Program-made: the position numbers and the translations under genes
Assembly (NCBI GenBank): GCA_001599295.1
Contig: BCGN01000006.1
Coordinates: 992,001 to 1,056,000 of the forward strand
Source: Sporopachydermia quercuum
Lineage: Eukaryota; Ascomycota; Sporopachydermiomycetes; Sporopachydermiales; Sporopachydermiaceae
Direction of reading: 5' to 3'
Length of the DNA: 64,000 bases
The notes under the pieces: generated by a model
Seen by the model: the letters and a program-made list of their open reading frames with translations, nothing else
Database searches by the model: none
What the model was told of the DNA's origin: nothing
Shown: piece after piece, positions 32,252 through 42,666 of the stretch
Layout of the letters: every line of letters starts with the position of its first letter
How positions within the stretch are numbered: the first letter of the stretch is position 1

Positions 32252-34392
32252 GTTGATAGTTCTGAATATAATACTTTCACTTTCCCGTTTTCTAATAATT
32301 ATTATTGGACGCTATGTTCAATTATGCTGTATATCTTGCTTCATTATAGTTAAGCACCAGTCAGATAATCCTTGCAATTTCGGTCAGAAGACTTAGGAAA
32401 ACAGTAGTTTATATAAAGCTCCAGTTATTTCCGCTTTGTATCTACATTCTATATTTTATATTAATAAAATCAAATCAGATCATATTTTCTTCAATTCCGC
32501 TGTGTAAAAGCAAATTAAGAGCGAAACAATACGTTCATATTCTACTCATACAAGAGGAATCAGGTATATCGAAAGTCATCATTTATACATGCGCTCATAC
32601 TAAACACAACTTATCTCCCTTTCTTTCTTCTATTACTGCTGAAAAGACAATTTGCTACTGATAATGTCTCTGATAGGAAACGAATGGTCAGTTAGGTATT
32701 TAATTCCTTCTATTACTTCTAATGAATTATCCATTCGAATTGGTTATTTTCTTTCTCTCGCTGATTGTTACTTTCGATAGGCGATTAGCTTAGAGTTGAG
32801 GCTAAAGCGCAATTAAATTACAGATTAGGAAGTACGACTCGTAAATTAAGGTTGTGTTTCATGCATGAATATGTAAGGTACCAAAGTATAGTAAGGAAGA
32901 ATAGTGAAGAGATAATTGGTTTATAGGGTAGATTTGAATCAATGACAGAGAATCAGAATCAGATTATAACTGGATTATAACTGGATAACATAAATCCAAT
33001 TAATTAGATATAAGTTTGGGTTGATTGAAGGAAATGAAAATTGTCGTTTTGAATTGCTGGCTTTGTAGTTTATAGAAAAAGATGTGCGCTATCAGCCATA
33101 AGACATAGGTGTCCTTGAGTCATTTCGTTCGTGTAGTTTCAATTGGGCAAATATATTTTTCTATTTTATTTCAGAGTTCCCTTTTCTTTATTCAGTCAAA
33201 GAGGTTTGAACAGTATAATAGAGATAATAATGCCAGGCATCAGCCTGGCTTTACCCTAGCTGTTTCCTCCTTCCACCTCAAAATCAACCTTCCTTCTGCT
33301 TTTGCTTTCCCCTGATGAGTTATAATGAGCTTATATTACCTCTTTTGATTCATTCCATGTTATTCCATGTTCATTCGATACTTGACAGATCCACCAGAAT
33401 ATTCCTCCAATTCCTATTCTACATCATTTATTATCGATAATGCTCCCTATACTTATTAGAATAAACAGTCAAATTAAATCATTTGAGTACCATTTTAGTA
33501 CGTCGGGGTTGGTTGTCTGATCTGGCGAAACGAACAGATAAATCTTCCTCATTAGGAAGGTAAATTGTTATCTTGCAGGATATATATGCATGATAATACA
33601 TATCGGGGAAGCATTTCTCACCCATTTGGGAAATAGTAAAATGGAGTTGGAGAAGAAATTGATACTACTTTATAGGTACTGAACTTATGTATAATATATT
33701 CTAATAATAATGAAACCATTTTTAGATGGTTAAACGACTGCAAAGGAATAAGGACATTTAAAAAAGTATGATAATCCAACCATTTATCAAATGGTCTTAG
33801 ACCACCCAGAGCATAACTCAAATGGATTTCATATTAATATCAATTCGATCAGCACAAATTGCGGCTCTACTACTTCAAAGTTTATATTCTACTATAATAT
33901 AACCCTAGAATCTCAATTGAACTCAAACCTTGCACTTTACCAAAACTCATTGAGAACTCCATGAAGGATAAAACTACTTTCCTTTTTCAAACCGCTTCCC
34001 CACCTTGGACCATTCATCCCGGAAATAATTATCCCCANATTNACATAATCTCCGAACTATCTACAAACTAACGTGACTTATCATTTCCTAATTTGTTCCA
34101 ATCAGCCTCCTATTCATACTTTGAGTATCTGTAACCTGCCAGATAAGCTCTCGAGACCTTTCTTTTTCCATCTCTCTTTTATTCTTCTATTTATATATTT
34201 AATGTTATAATATTTAGGTATCAATAGATCGATTGTTCTAATGATAAGATAGAAGCAATTGAAACTTGGGATTCACGGAATCTACTTAGGACGTTGAAAT
34301 ATATGTATCTCTGATCATCTTTCTGTCTGATATCATCTATCGTGTAAACTGGATACAAGTGTATATAATACACATTATAGCAAGAATAGATA
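32252..34392. other. Divergent intergenic region between the P450 gene and LAP4
   Basis: About 2.1 kb that must contain both promoters. Small ATG frames (33109-33315 plus, 33618-33821 minus) are unsupported. A possible start of a spliced small gene at about 32664 was examined and not accepted (see rejected items). No repeat or RNA gene recognised. Confidence 0.5.
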
Positions 34393-36153
34393 ATGCACCT
34401 TAGGAGACAACTTCCTAGGTTAGTTATTGATAAAAGAAACAGTTCAACAGCAGTTAAGGAAGAGAAAATGTCGCTTGGTTCTACTCAGAAAACCGCAGAC
34501 GAGCTCGCAGCTGCCTTGGCAAAGATCACTGTTGATTTTGTGAAAGGTCAGCTTGACCAGACGTTCAAACAGGACTATGACCAAGTATTCGATGAAATTA
34601 CTCACGCCGAAGCTCAAATCTCTAAAAATGATGCAAAAACTGCCCGCGCCAGCACCAACGCCAGCAGCAGCTCTTCTAATGCTACTACTAAATCAACACC
34701 TTCAGCAGCTCCTACGGATTACTATACTGATAAAGGCACTCAATACATTGACTTCACATTTGAGAACCCTACAATCTTCCACTGTATCAAAAATATCTCA
34801 CAATTCCTAGGAGAAAACGGATTCAAATACATCTCAGAGAAGGAAAACTGGTCTGATACTATCAGCTCTTCAGCTAAAACACCTGGCAAGTACTTCACCA
34901 CTCGTAATGGTACTAATCTAATCGCCTTCACTATAGGTCCTGACTGGACTCCTGACAAGGGAACAGGTATCATTGGATGCCATATTGATGCTCTAACGAC
35001 CAGATTAAAACCTTTCTCGGTGAAAGAGAAAGTACATGGCTATGAACTTCTCGGAGTTGCTCCTTATGCTGGAGCATTGAGTCCCGTATGGTTAGACAGA
35101 GATTTGGGAATTGGGGGCAGAGTTCTTTACAAGAAATACGATACAACTACGGGCAAGGAAAAGGACTATGAAATTGTTAACAAGATAGTTAAGTCAGAAT
35201 ACCCTATTGCAAGAATTCCTACGTTGGCACCTCATTTTGGCGATATTGCCAATGGGCCTTACAACAAGGAAACCAATATGGTTCCTATTATAGGTTTCGA
35301 TCCGTCTAGCAATGAGAACGAGGAACCCACTGTTGATGAAAAGGATTCACCTTTGATTGGCCGCCATCCTCTGAGTTTACTCAGATTTATCGCGGGGCTA
35401 TGCGACTGTAAGGTCAATGATATTGTCCAAACAGAGCTTGAGATCTATGATGTGCAGAAAGGTACCTTTGGAGGATTGAGCAAAGACTTCATATTTGCTC
35501 CCCGAATCGATGACAGAGTATGTTCGTTCTCTGCTATTAATGGGCTGATTGAATGGGCAAATTCACCTGATTCTAAGCTCGACGACGCATTCTCGGCTGT
35601 TGCATTGTTTGACGATGAAGAAATTGGCTCATTATTAAGACAAGGAGCCCGAGGAGGATTACTTCAGAGTGTTGTTTCTAGAATAACGGAAATCTTAAGT
35701 GGTAAAGAATCCTCTAACGTTTTAAAGACAAACTATGCAAATTCATTCCTGCTTTCTGCAGATGTGACGCATGCCTTGAATCCTAATTTCAACGAAGTTT
35801 ATTTAGAGCACCATAAACCCGTTCCCAATACGGGAATTACCGTTGCCTTAGACTCAAATGGGCATATGGCGACAGACAGTATAACTTTAGCTTTGGTAGA
35901 GGAAGTGGCCCGTCGGAATGGAGATAAATTACAGTATTTCCAGATCAGAAATGACTCAAGATCAGGAGGAACAATTGGGCCAATGCTCAGTTCAGCTACT
36001 GGAATTAAGACAGTCGATTTGGGAGTTCCGCAATTGAGTATGCATAGTATTCGAGCAGCAATGGGTGCTAAGGATGTTGGACTTGCTATTCATTTTTTCC
36101 ACGGGTTTTTCAAGCACTGGATGGATGTTTCAAAGACATTTGGTGATCTTTAG
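34393..36153 (+). CDS. LAP4: Vacuolar aminopeptidase I (M18 family, Ape1/Lap4)
   Basis: A zinc metallo-aminopeptidase that in Saccharomyces is the main cargo of the cytoplasm-to-vacuole (Cvt) pathway. The catalytic part matches closely: GTGIIGCHIDALTTRLKP, WLDRDLGIGGRVLYKK, FAPRIDDRVCSF, VALFDDEEIGSLLRQGA, LSADVTHALNPNFNEVY and LSMHSIRAAMG, which hold the His, Asp and Glu metal ligands. The end FFHGFFKHWMDVSKTFGDL is the family terminus. Length is 586 residues against 514 in Saccharomyces. The extra length is an N-terminal extension and a Ser/Thr/Ala-rich linker (about residues 85-105). A helix near residues 34-54 (TADELAAALAKITVDFVKGQ) could be the propeptide helix used for Cvt assembly. A second ATG at 34468 is an alternative start. 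Confidence 0.95.
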   Translation: MHLRRQLPRLVIDKRNSSTAVKEEKMSLGSTQKTADELAAALAKITVDFVKGQLDQTFKQDYDQVFDEITHAEAQISKNDAKTARASTNASSSSSNATTKSTPSAAPTDYYTDKGTQYIDFTFENPTIFHCIKNISQFLGENGFKYISEKENWSDTISSSAKTPGKYFTTRNGTNLIAFTIGPDWTPDKGTGIIGCHIDALTTRLKPFSVKEKVHGYELLGVAPYAGALSPVWLDRDLGIGGRVLYKKYDTTTGKEKDYEIVNKIVKSEYPIARIPTLAPHFGDIANGPYNKETNMVPIIGFDPSSNENEEPTVDEKDSPLIGRHPLSLLRFIAGLCDCKVNDIVQTELEIYDVQKGTFGGLSKDFIFAPRIDDRVCSFSAINGLIEWANSPDSKLDDAFSAVALFDDEEIGSLLRQGARGGLLQSVVSRITEILSGKESSNVLKTNYANSFLLSADVTHALNPNFNEVYLEHHKPVPNTGITVALDSNGHMATDSITLALVEEVARRNGDKLQYFQIRNDSRSGGTIGPMLSSATGIKTVDLGVPQLSMHSIRAAMGAKDVGLAIHFFHGFFKHWMDVSKTFGDL

Positions 36154-39100
36154 GTGGCGGTAGATTTTAGGATTTTCAGGAATGATGCAGCTGTTGATTT
36201 AGTTTTGTTTTAGGGAAGACAGATGGATGGGCGTTGATAGTTTATATTAAAAGTTAATTGATTTGTTATATTAGTAGATGATAGTACTTACCTACCTAAC
36301 CTAGTAAATGTACCTTCGAACCTTGTGATCAAGATTTTATATTCTACACGTACTACAGGATAATCTTATCAATACTTTTCAGAAGCCGAATCCATTTCTC
36401 AGGGCGTTCACCAGCTTTCTACTCAATAAAAGAGCTCCTGTTGGTCTCCTATGGATCTCATCGTATACCTCGAGTTAATGCAAATATCGGAAATGATGTG
36501 CATTTTGAATGGTGTTCTCCGAACAACTCTAAACTTTAATTTCAACTTTATATTTAAAGTGCTGAACCTAATCGAAGTTACAGGTTGGCAGATAAAAGAA
36601 GGATAAGAGTTAAACGTAATGAACTATACTAGTGAATGCGAATATAAGGACTAACGGTAGTAACCATAACTAATAACAACAGTGAAACGCTGGTTTTATC
36701 AATGTAATGTTTCTAAAGCCAAATATAGGTTGTGCCCCGCATTCTGTTTTAGCATGAATAATAATTATCCAAAGCGGGGTGATGTTAGTTAGTCAGTCAA
36801 ATGAATAACTAAAACATTCAAATTAACTCAACGTTATCAATTATCAATGGGCCAATTGCGATTAACTCTGGATGATGGCCTGAAAGGGAAAGATAACTGA
36901 GTAAATTTACACTATAAACTAAACTATAATCATGTACTTTAAACCTTATTCTAGTTGTTCTGCACCTCATCGATTTCAATATACCGTTTGAAGAAGAGAA
37001 TAAATTCGAAAGCAATCAATCATCTATCATTCGTTTAAGAGGAGGATGTTTATTAGTAATCATTAATCTGTCATCAAGGTAGATATTAGATACCTCACAC
37101 TACTATCTATTGCCCAGTAAACAAGAAGGAGCTTATCAACAGAGCAGTGCATGTTAAGGGCATCTATTCATTCAGGATGAATGATATAACGCCGATAGAA
37201 CTATGGTAAAGTTGAAAGTCAGTGAGCTCTCACAAATTGAAGTTTTGCTTTNTTCATCGCCGTAAAATATGGGTAGCCAATTGTAAGGAAACAGTATTTC
37301 TGATGGCTTTCGTAACTTTCCTGTTTTTCATGATTTTTCACCATCCCACTGACTGTTCTGATCCACCATGGTAGATAGAGGAGCTTAGTAGTAGAATAGC
37401 ATTAGAAAAGTAAAGAAAAATATATTGGGCTCAATTGATGTTTTATAAAAATCTAAAAATCTAAGGTTCAGGGAAGTCTGCTNCCATAAAGATTGATATT
37501 CAATTCTGAACATAACAGAATATTCATAGGACCAAACAATAATTCTAAATAGCTCTTTACTTTCATACTAACAACATAGTAAGATAGATGATACAACATG
37601 AATCCCATTGATTCTATCTACTTTCCTATCTTACAACTCAATAAATAATTGAAACGAAGATCTTCTGGTAGTTTCTCTGCCATCAATTATCAACGACTGA
37701 AAAGTGGATTACCGGACTAAAACTCTTCATGGAAATGCTTCACGATCAATTTTCCATAAGGCATTTGAGAAAATGCTGATAATATATGAAAAGAGCTGAA
37801 TTGACGTCAATTCAGTTTTTGTTATTGCTAGAAATATAATTCAGTACTCTACAAAAAGGAAAATCTATAATGTAGCAAGGAAGAGAGAACAGTACCAAAG
37901 AGTATTCAAAGAAACAACTGGAACTCATATTACAGCAACGAATGAAACTTCGTTCTAACATCGATTGATACTCATTAATATTAAAAAATACTAAAGGAAA
38001 TTAAAGTAAAATGGGTTTTATCGTTCAAGTTTAGATATCGCTATAACTTCACCAGGATGATAGCTTCATTGTCAGGTAAGGGAAGAAGATAGTAAGAGCA
38101 TAATTGCGGAAACTAATGGTAATTGGAAGTCAACCTAAATAAGAAGGAAATGACTATTTCTAGGAAAACTTCAAATGTAAGATAAACGACACAAATTAAT
38201 ATCCTTCTTCAGTGAATATTTATTCTTTTCATCGTACTGAGACAGTTTCATATTGTTCAGCAGTTTGGTTTCGAGAATGAGATGAAAACAGTTAGTTTAT
38301 AAAAAAAGCAGTAAATAAGTTAACAAATTAGAGTAATAAAATGTAAGTTATGTTAAATATATATAAAACAAGCCTGGATGTTTTACATATCCAATAGCAG
38401 AATGTATTTTATTAATTGCATTAATAATGGTAAGACTACTAGTTGATAAGGATATATTACCTGTTTCTCTTCATTTCACCTCATGTTTCTCCCATATCAA
38501 AACACCAAATAATAGGAAGTAAAAATAGTAATAATCTTCTTTTCAATCCCATTTCTTTATTCTTTCCTCGCTTCTATTCCATTAATAAGTAAAACCAGTT
38601 AAACGGCTTTAGCATTGATTGTTAGTCCAAATTGGGGAAGACATCGGAACAATTGAGTTCAGACATGGGATTTGAAATAGTGGAAATAATAATAAATAAT
38701 TTGTTATTTCAAACAGAAAAAGATTTTAGGAGATGAGCCGGTAGTTGTAGAATTTGATTTAATTGAGTGAATGTTTCGTCATTGAATGGTATATGAAACG
38801 ACTGTGCTCAAGGAGCGTTTGATGTTAGTTCACATACGATTGAATTGAGCTCGGTTATTAGAATGAATGGAAATGGATTATTGTCCTACTAATAAAGAAG
38901 AAAACGAACCCTTACTATTGAGTATTCTTATATGGTCTACACCTGTGAGGAACTGGAGATAATAATGTGATGAATTCAATGACTTCGGTAAACTTGAATA
39001 GACAGATAGGCGATTTTTCTACAGTACATGAAAGTTTTCTGATTGATCTACCCCACATTTCTGACGGATCGTTTCCGTTATTTAATTATAGCAAATTTCC

Positions 39101-41198
39101 TTACTGTAGTGAATTCGAAGGATTTGGAACGGTAAATATCATCAGATAAATGAGGGAATAGAGTTTCTTTTTAGAATAGACGANGATGTCTCGTTGTGAA
39201 TAGCATAAACAACTGCTTATGTAGTTCTGAGTATTTAGATAAAGCAATGGGTCATAATTACTTTAAATTCTCTAGTAATTGTTAATTCTACTAACCAAGA
39301 AGCATCAATCCTTACAAATAATTGGAACTAAACAGCTCGTACTTCAGCACTGCTTCATAACCAGCTCATGAATATGAGATTTTTCGGAAATGATAGTGGA
39401 AATAAAGTTTCTTATCTCAGTAGTCAAAAGATAAACCTTATTTAAGTGTTGCGTCGGCGTATACCGAAATTTAATAAGGTTTCAGATCCATCTACCAAAT
39501 CTCACATGGAAGACAACCTTACATAACGGAGCTCCATCGCCTAAAAACATAAGCCAGCAGAACCCGAAGTTGGCCGAATAAATTGTTATTATTTGAATGG
39601 GGAATTAGAGAAGAAAAGAGCTATAAATTGAAATTCGTCGAGTTTGAGGGTTATGCGCCAGGTGAAAATGGATAAGTATCTTATGTAGTATTGATCAATG
39701 ATAATGGCACTACTGAGTTTTGGTTTCAAGGTAAAACTCACTACTATATGCGAGACAATGCATAATGAATGCATAGGTTGTCCAGACCCCAAGTACAGCA
39801 CTCAGTTACTATATATGTAGATGTACAGGACATAAATAATACTACCTCATAACGATTTCTACCGCAATATTAAAGGTTAATTTTATCCTTTGACGCTTCA
39901 TTTATCATAACACCACCTTTTTTGTATTACCAAGTTGTTTAGCTGGAAATCCAACTGTTTGACCTATTTATTCATTACCTCGTTATCAACTACCAAGTGC
40001 ATCTTCATGCAGAAGCTTGATATATCACATGTACTTACAAACCTACCAAGCTTTTAGTCAATTTTTTCACCTCTCTAAGCTGATAAGAAATATTACCTTT
40101 TCTATTACATCTTCTGCACTTATTATAAGGCTTCTTTTAGTTTCAATCGAATCATCGGAGAAGCGACTATACACCATCTACAAGACTTCCAATTTAGGTT
40201 GAAATTCATTTCCTAGTTGGTAAAAATGGTAATTGCTCCATACATACGAATTCATTGAAGCACGAAGCTTCAAGATGCATCAATAGTATAATATCTAACT
40301 AATTATCAATGATAAGAGATACATGATATACCCCTCATTGAATAAGATGGTTCTGATGGATGGTCTCAAAAGTTTGGGACTAATTATGAATACCCCGCTT
40401 TGAATATCAACTAATTCNTTGCCTTGAAAAATTAATGTAGGATAAGATATTAAGAGAAGAGTAGGACATAGTAAATAGGCTTGTGCCTAATTATTTTATC
40501 ATCTTTTTCTATTGGTTTGCTTCTATTGGCCTGACCATATAGGAATTGCGCTTGAAACCAACCAAATCCCGGCGATTCAACGCCTAAAGTCCTCAGTTAT
40601 CAAATCCCGTCTCCAGTTCCAACTTTTCTTATTAATTCCGCTCATTTCAACATCATCCCTGTTGATCTATATCGCCCATCAAAACCATCAATTCCACAAT
40701 TTCGCCGGTCGGATAAACTTGGTTTTGAGCGACCTCGCTAAAGTATTATCATGCATGGACGTGCATATGAACCCAATTAACGTTTCTTATGGAGGTTCAG
40801 TTATAGACTATACGTAACAAACATCAACATCAAAGTAAACTTGAGCTTAATCTTATTTGAAACTTTAATTNCAATTCAAATCTCTTCATTTTATCCAACT
40901 TCAATTCCCATTTAAATAGCAGCGATTTCCTTTAATAAAGCTTTCGNAACAATAGACTTACTGCTATTTAGTTCGTCTTTCCCTTGCTTTCATCATTTAT
41001 TTACGTTTTCCCTTTCAATTTCCAACTTTCATCAAGCTGTTTAATGTATAAACAGAGTAGCAATCACACTACACTCTTTATTCATATTCATCAGTTGTGA
41101 AATGTAAGTATTTGGATCATTTGATGGATAATTTAACGATCTAGTTAATTGTTTAATATGAGATCGTTTGATGGTTAGCATTTAATATATATGTGTGT

Positions 41199-41228
41199 GA
41201 AAGGTGGTGAAAGGTGGTGAAAGGTGGT
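41199..41228. repeat. Tandem decamer GAAAGGTGGT x3
   Basis: Three exact copies in the non-coding region upstream of DUR1,2. Confidence 0.95.
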
Positions 41229-41634
41229 CTTGAAATGGGGGTGTGCGGTACGTCCACTCCATCAGGCTACTTTGGGCTGATGGCAGAAATAGCAATAATA
41301 AGAGGATCGAATGAAAATATCCATAAAACATCCATAAAACAGCAAAAACAGCAAAAAACGAAAAAAAAAATTGTACACGAGCAAAGGATGCAAAATATTT
41401 CATTTCATCAGGAAACTGAGAAATAGTAAACGAATTCTGTGGATATTTCTTAGTTTCTCTGCTGTGAATGATTCGTTATGAACTACATGAGAATCTGTCA
41501 ATGGGTGATAATTGAATTGATAGCAGTAATTAACGATGATAATATAATGACAATAATTATTAATATGACTATAATTATAATAGTGGTAATCATATTTAAT
41601 GATGATAGTGGTGATAATCAACGGAAATAATGCG

Positions 41635-41658
41635 TTAGGAACTTAGGAACTTAGGAAC
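41635..41658. repeat. Tandem octamer TTAGGAAC x3
   Basis: Three exact copies about 400 bases downstream of the decamer repeat, also non-coding. Confidence 0.95.
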
Positions 41659-42418
41659 AAAGCACAGAAATAGAAGACAGATTGACTGTAATAACAATAT
41701 GATAGCAGAAATGTCAGAATACGGTAATTAATGATAATTTACGCCATTGCAATCGCTGTTATTACTGTTATGCTTGTTATTGTTGTGTTCGCATTATTAT
41801 TGCAATAATATTTGCAGTACCAGCAACATTAACTGTAACGGACTCACGATAATTACAATAACAATAACTATAATGATTACAGTAATTATAATAAATGAAA
41901 ACCGAATTAAACCAAAACTGAATAGAAAAGAACCTTCAGCGTTTTTCTATCATTTCTATAACGATAACTAATAATTAGAAAGAACTCTATGATGATAATA
42001 ATGCTTGTAGAAGATGGCATTCAGCATTGCCAACACCTACTGCTTTACAGGAATGACACTAACACCCGCAACCACCAGCAACAATAATAGCAATAAACAG
42101 CAATAACAGTATCAAAAACAGTATTGACAACAGTATTAACAACAATTACTATCATTATTATCATAACTATTATCAGGGCCATTATTATCATCATTTCATC
42201 GTTATAATTAATTATAATTGTCATTATGATTGTTATCGTTTACTCCCTCCCACAAGTCATTAATCATCTCATTCAATTCTGTCTTTTGCTACTTACAGCT
42301 GTACGTCTATACTAGAAATATCGGAAATAATTCATATGCGCATTGTTTCCGGAATTGTGAGATTCCGATTAGGTAATCATCGATTACTGATGGAATAAGC
42401 ACGAAGTTAGAGGGGCAT

Positions 42419-42438
42419 TAGCGGTAATTTAGCCGCTA
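42419..42438. promoter_or_regulatory. CGG-N8-CCG dyad upstream of DUR1,2
   Basis: Inverted arms TAGCGG and CCGCTA separated by eight bases, 229 bases before the DUR1,2 ATG. Inverted CGG triplets are the usual target form of fungal Zn2Cys6 activators. A TATA-like TATTTAAG follows at 42488-42495. Which factor binds, if any, is unknown; the Saccharomyces urea regulators Dal81/Dal82 are only a guess. Confidence 0.4.
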
Positions 42439-42641
42439 TTTTCGGCCAAAAAATCCATTCTGGAATATTGGAAGATCCCGTTCTGGATATTTAAGCGTTA
42501 TTGGCAATTCCCCGGGCTTCTACCCATACTTCCGGCCCGGTTTCCGCTTCTGCTCCTGTTATTTTTCTTGGAACCCCACATACCCCGCGATTACACCTTT
42601 ATAACACACATATTGCACAAAGCGCATCCCTATGACACAAA

Positions 42642-42665
42642 TACTAACTTACCCTCTTCTCATAG
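42642..42665 (+). promoter_or_regulatory. Possible branch point and 3' splice site just before the DUR1,2 start
   Basis: TACTAAC at 42642-42648 is followed by a pyrimidine-rich stretch and CATAG ending at 42665, one base before the ATG at 42667. This is the same arrangement as the six introns of this window. Candidate donors are GTAAGT at 41104 and GTACGT at 42301. A leader intron is possible but not shown. Confidence 0.4.
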
Positions 42666-42666
42666 C

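Larger units (their letters stand above)
36154..42418. other. Long region without a supported gene, upstream of DUR1,2
   Basis: More than 6 kb of AT-rich sequence, far longer than other spacers here. The longest frames are 60-100 codons, lack recognisable products, and the longest (40512-40817) begins with TTG. Three exact GATAAG sites (40082, 40311 and 40441) are candidates for GATA-factor nitrogen control of DUR1,2. A TATAAA at about 41046 is followed by a GTAAGT at 41104. The part from about 41500 to 42250 is low-complexity ATA/ATT-type sequence. I find no match to a point-centromere consensus and no snRNA. Confidence 0.5.

Noticed and set aside
32664-32925. A promoter-like region followed by ATGTCTCTGATAGG and a later open stretch (LRVEAKAQLNYRLGSTTRKL) that could be a spliced small gene.
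   Set aside because: The needed donor would be GTTAGG and there is no CTAAC-type branch point before the acceptor; this does not fit the six clear introns.
36284-36298. GTACTTACCTACC resembles the 5' end of U1 snRNA.
   Set aside because: The first base differs and the downstream sequence shows no U1 similarity.
39380-39510. A TTTCCGAAA-like word on the minus strand with a TCACATG about 115 bases away, reminiscent of point-centromere elements CDEIII and CDEI.
   Set aside because: The sequence between contains a GC-rich patch rather than an AT-rich CDEII, and the words do not match the full consensus.
40512-40817. A 101-codon open frame in the gene-poor region.
   Set aside because: It starts with TTG, the first ATG is near the end, and the product is unlike any family I know.
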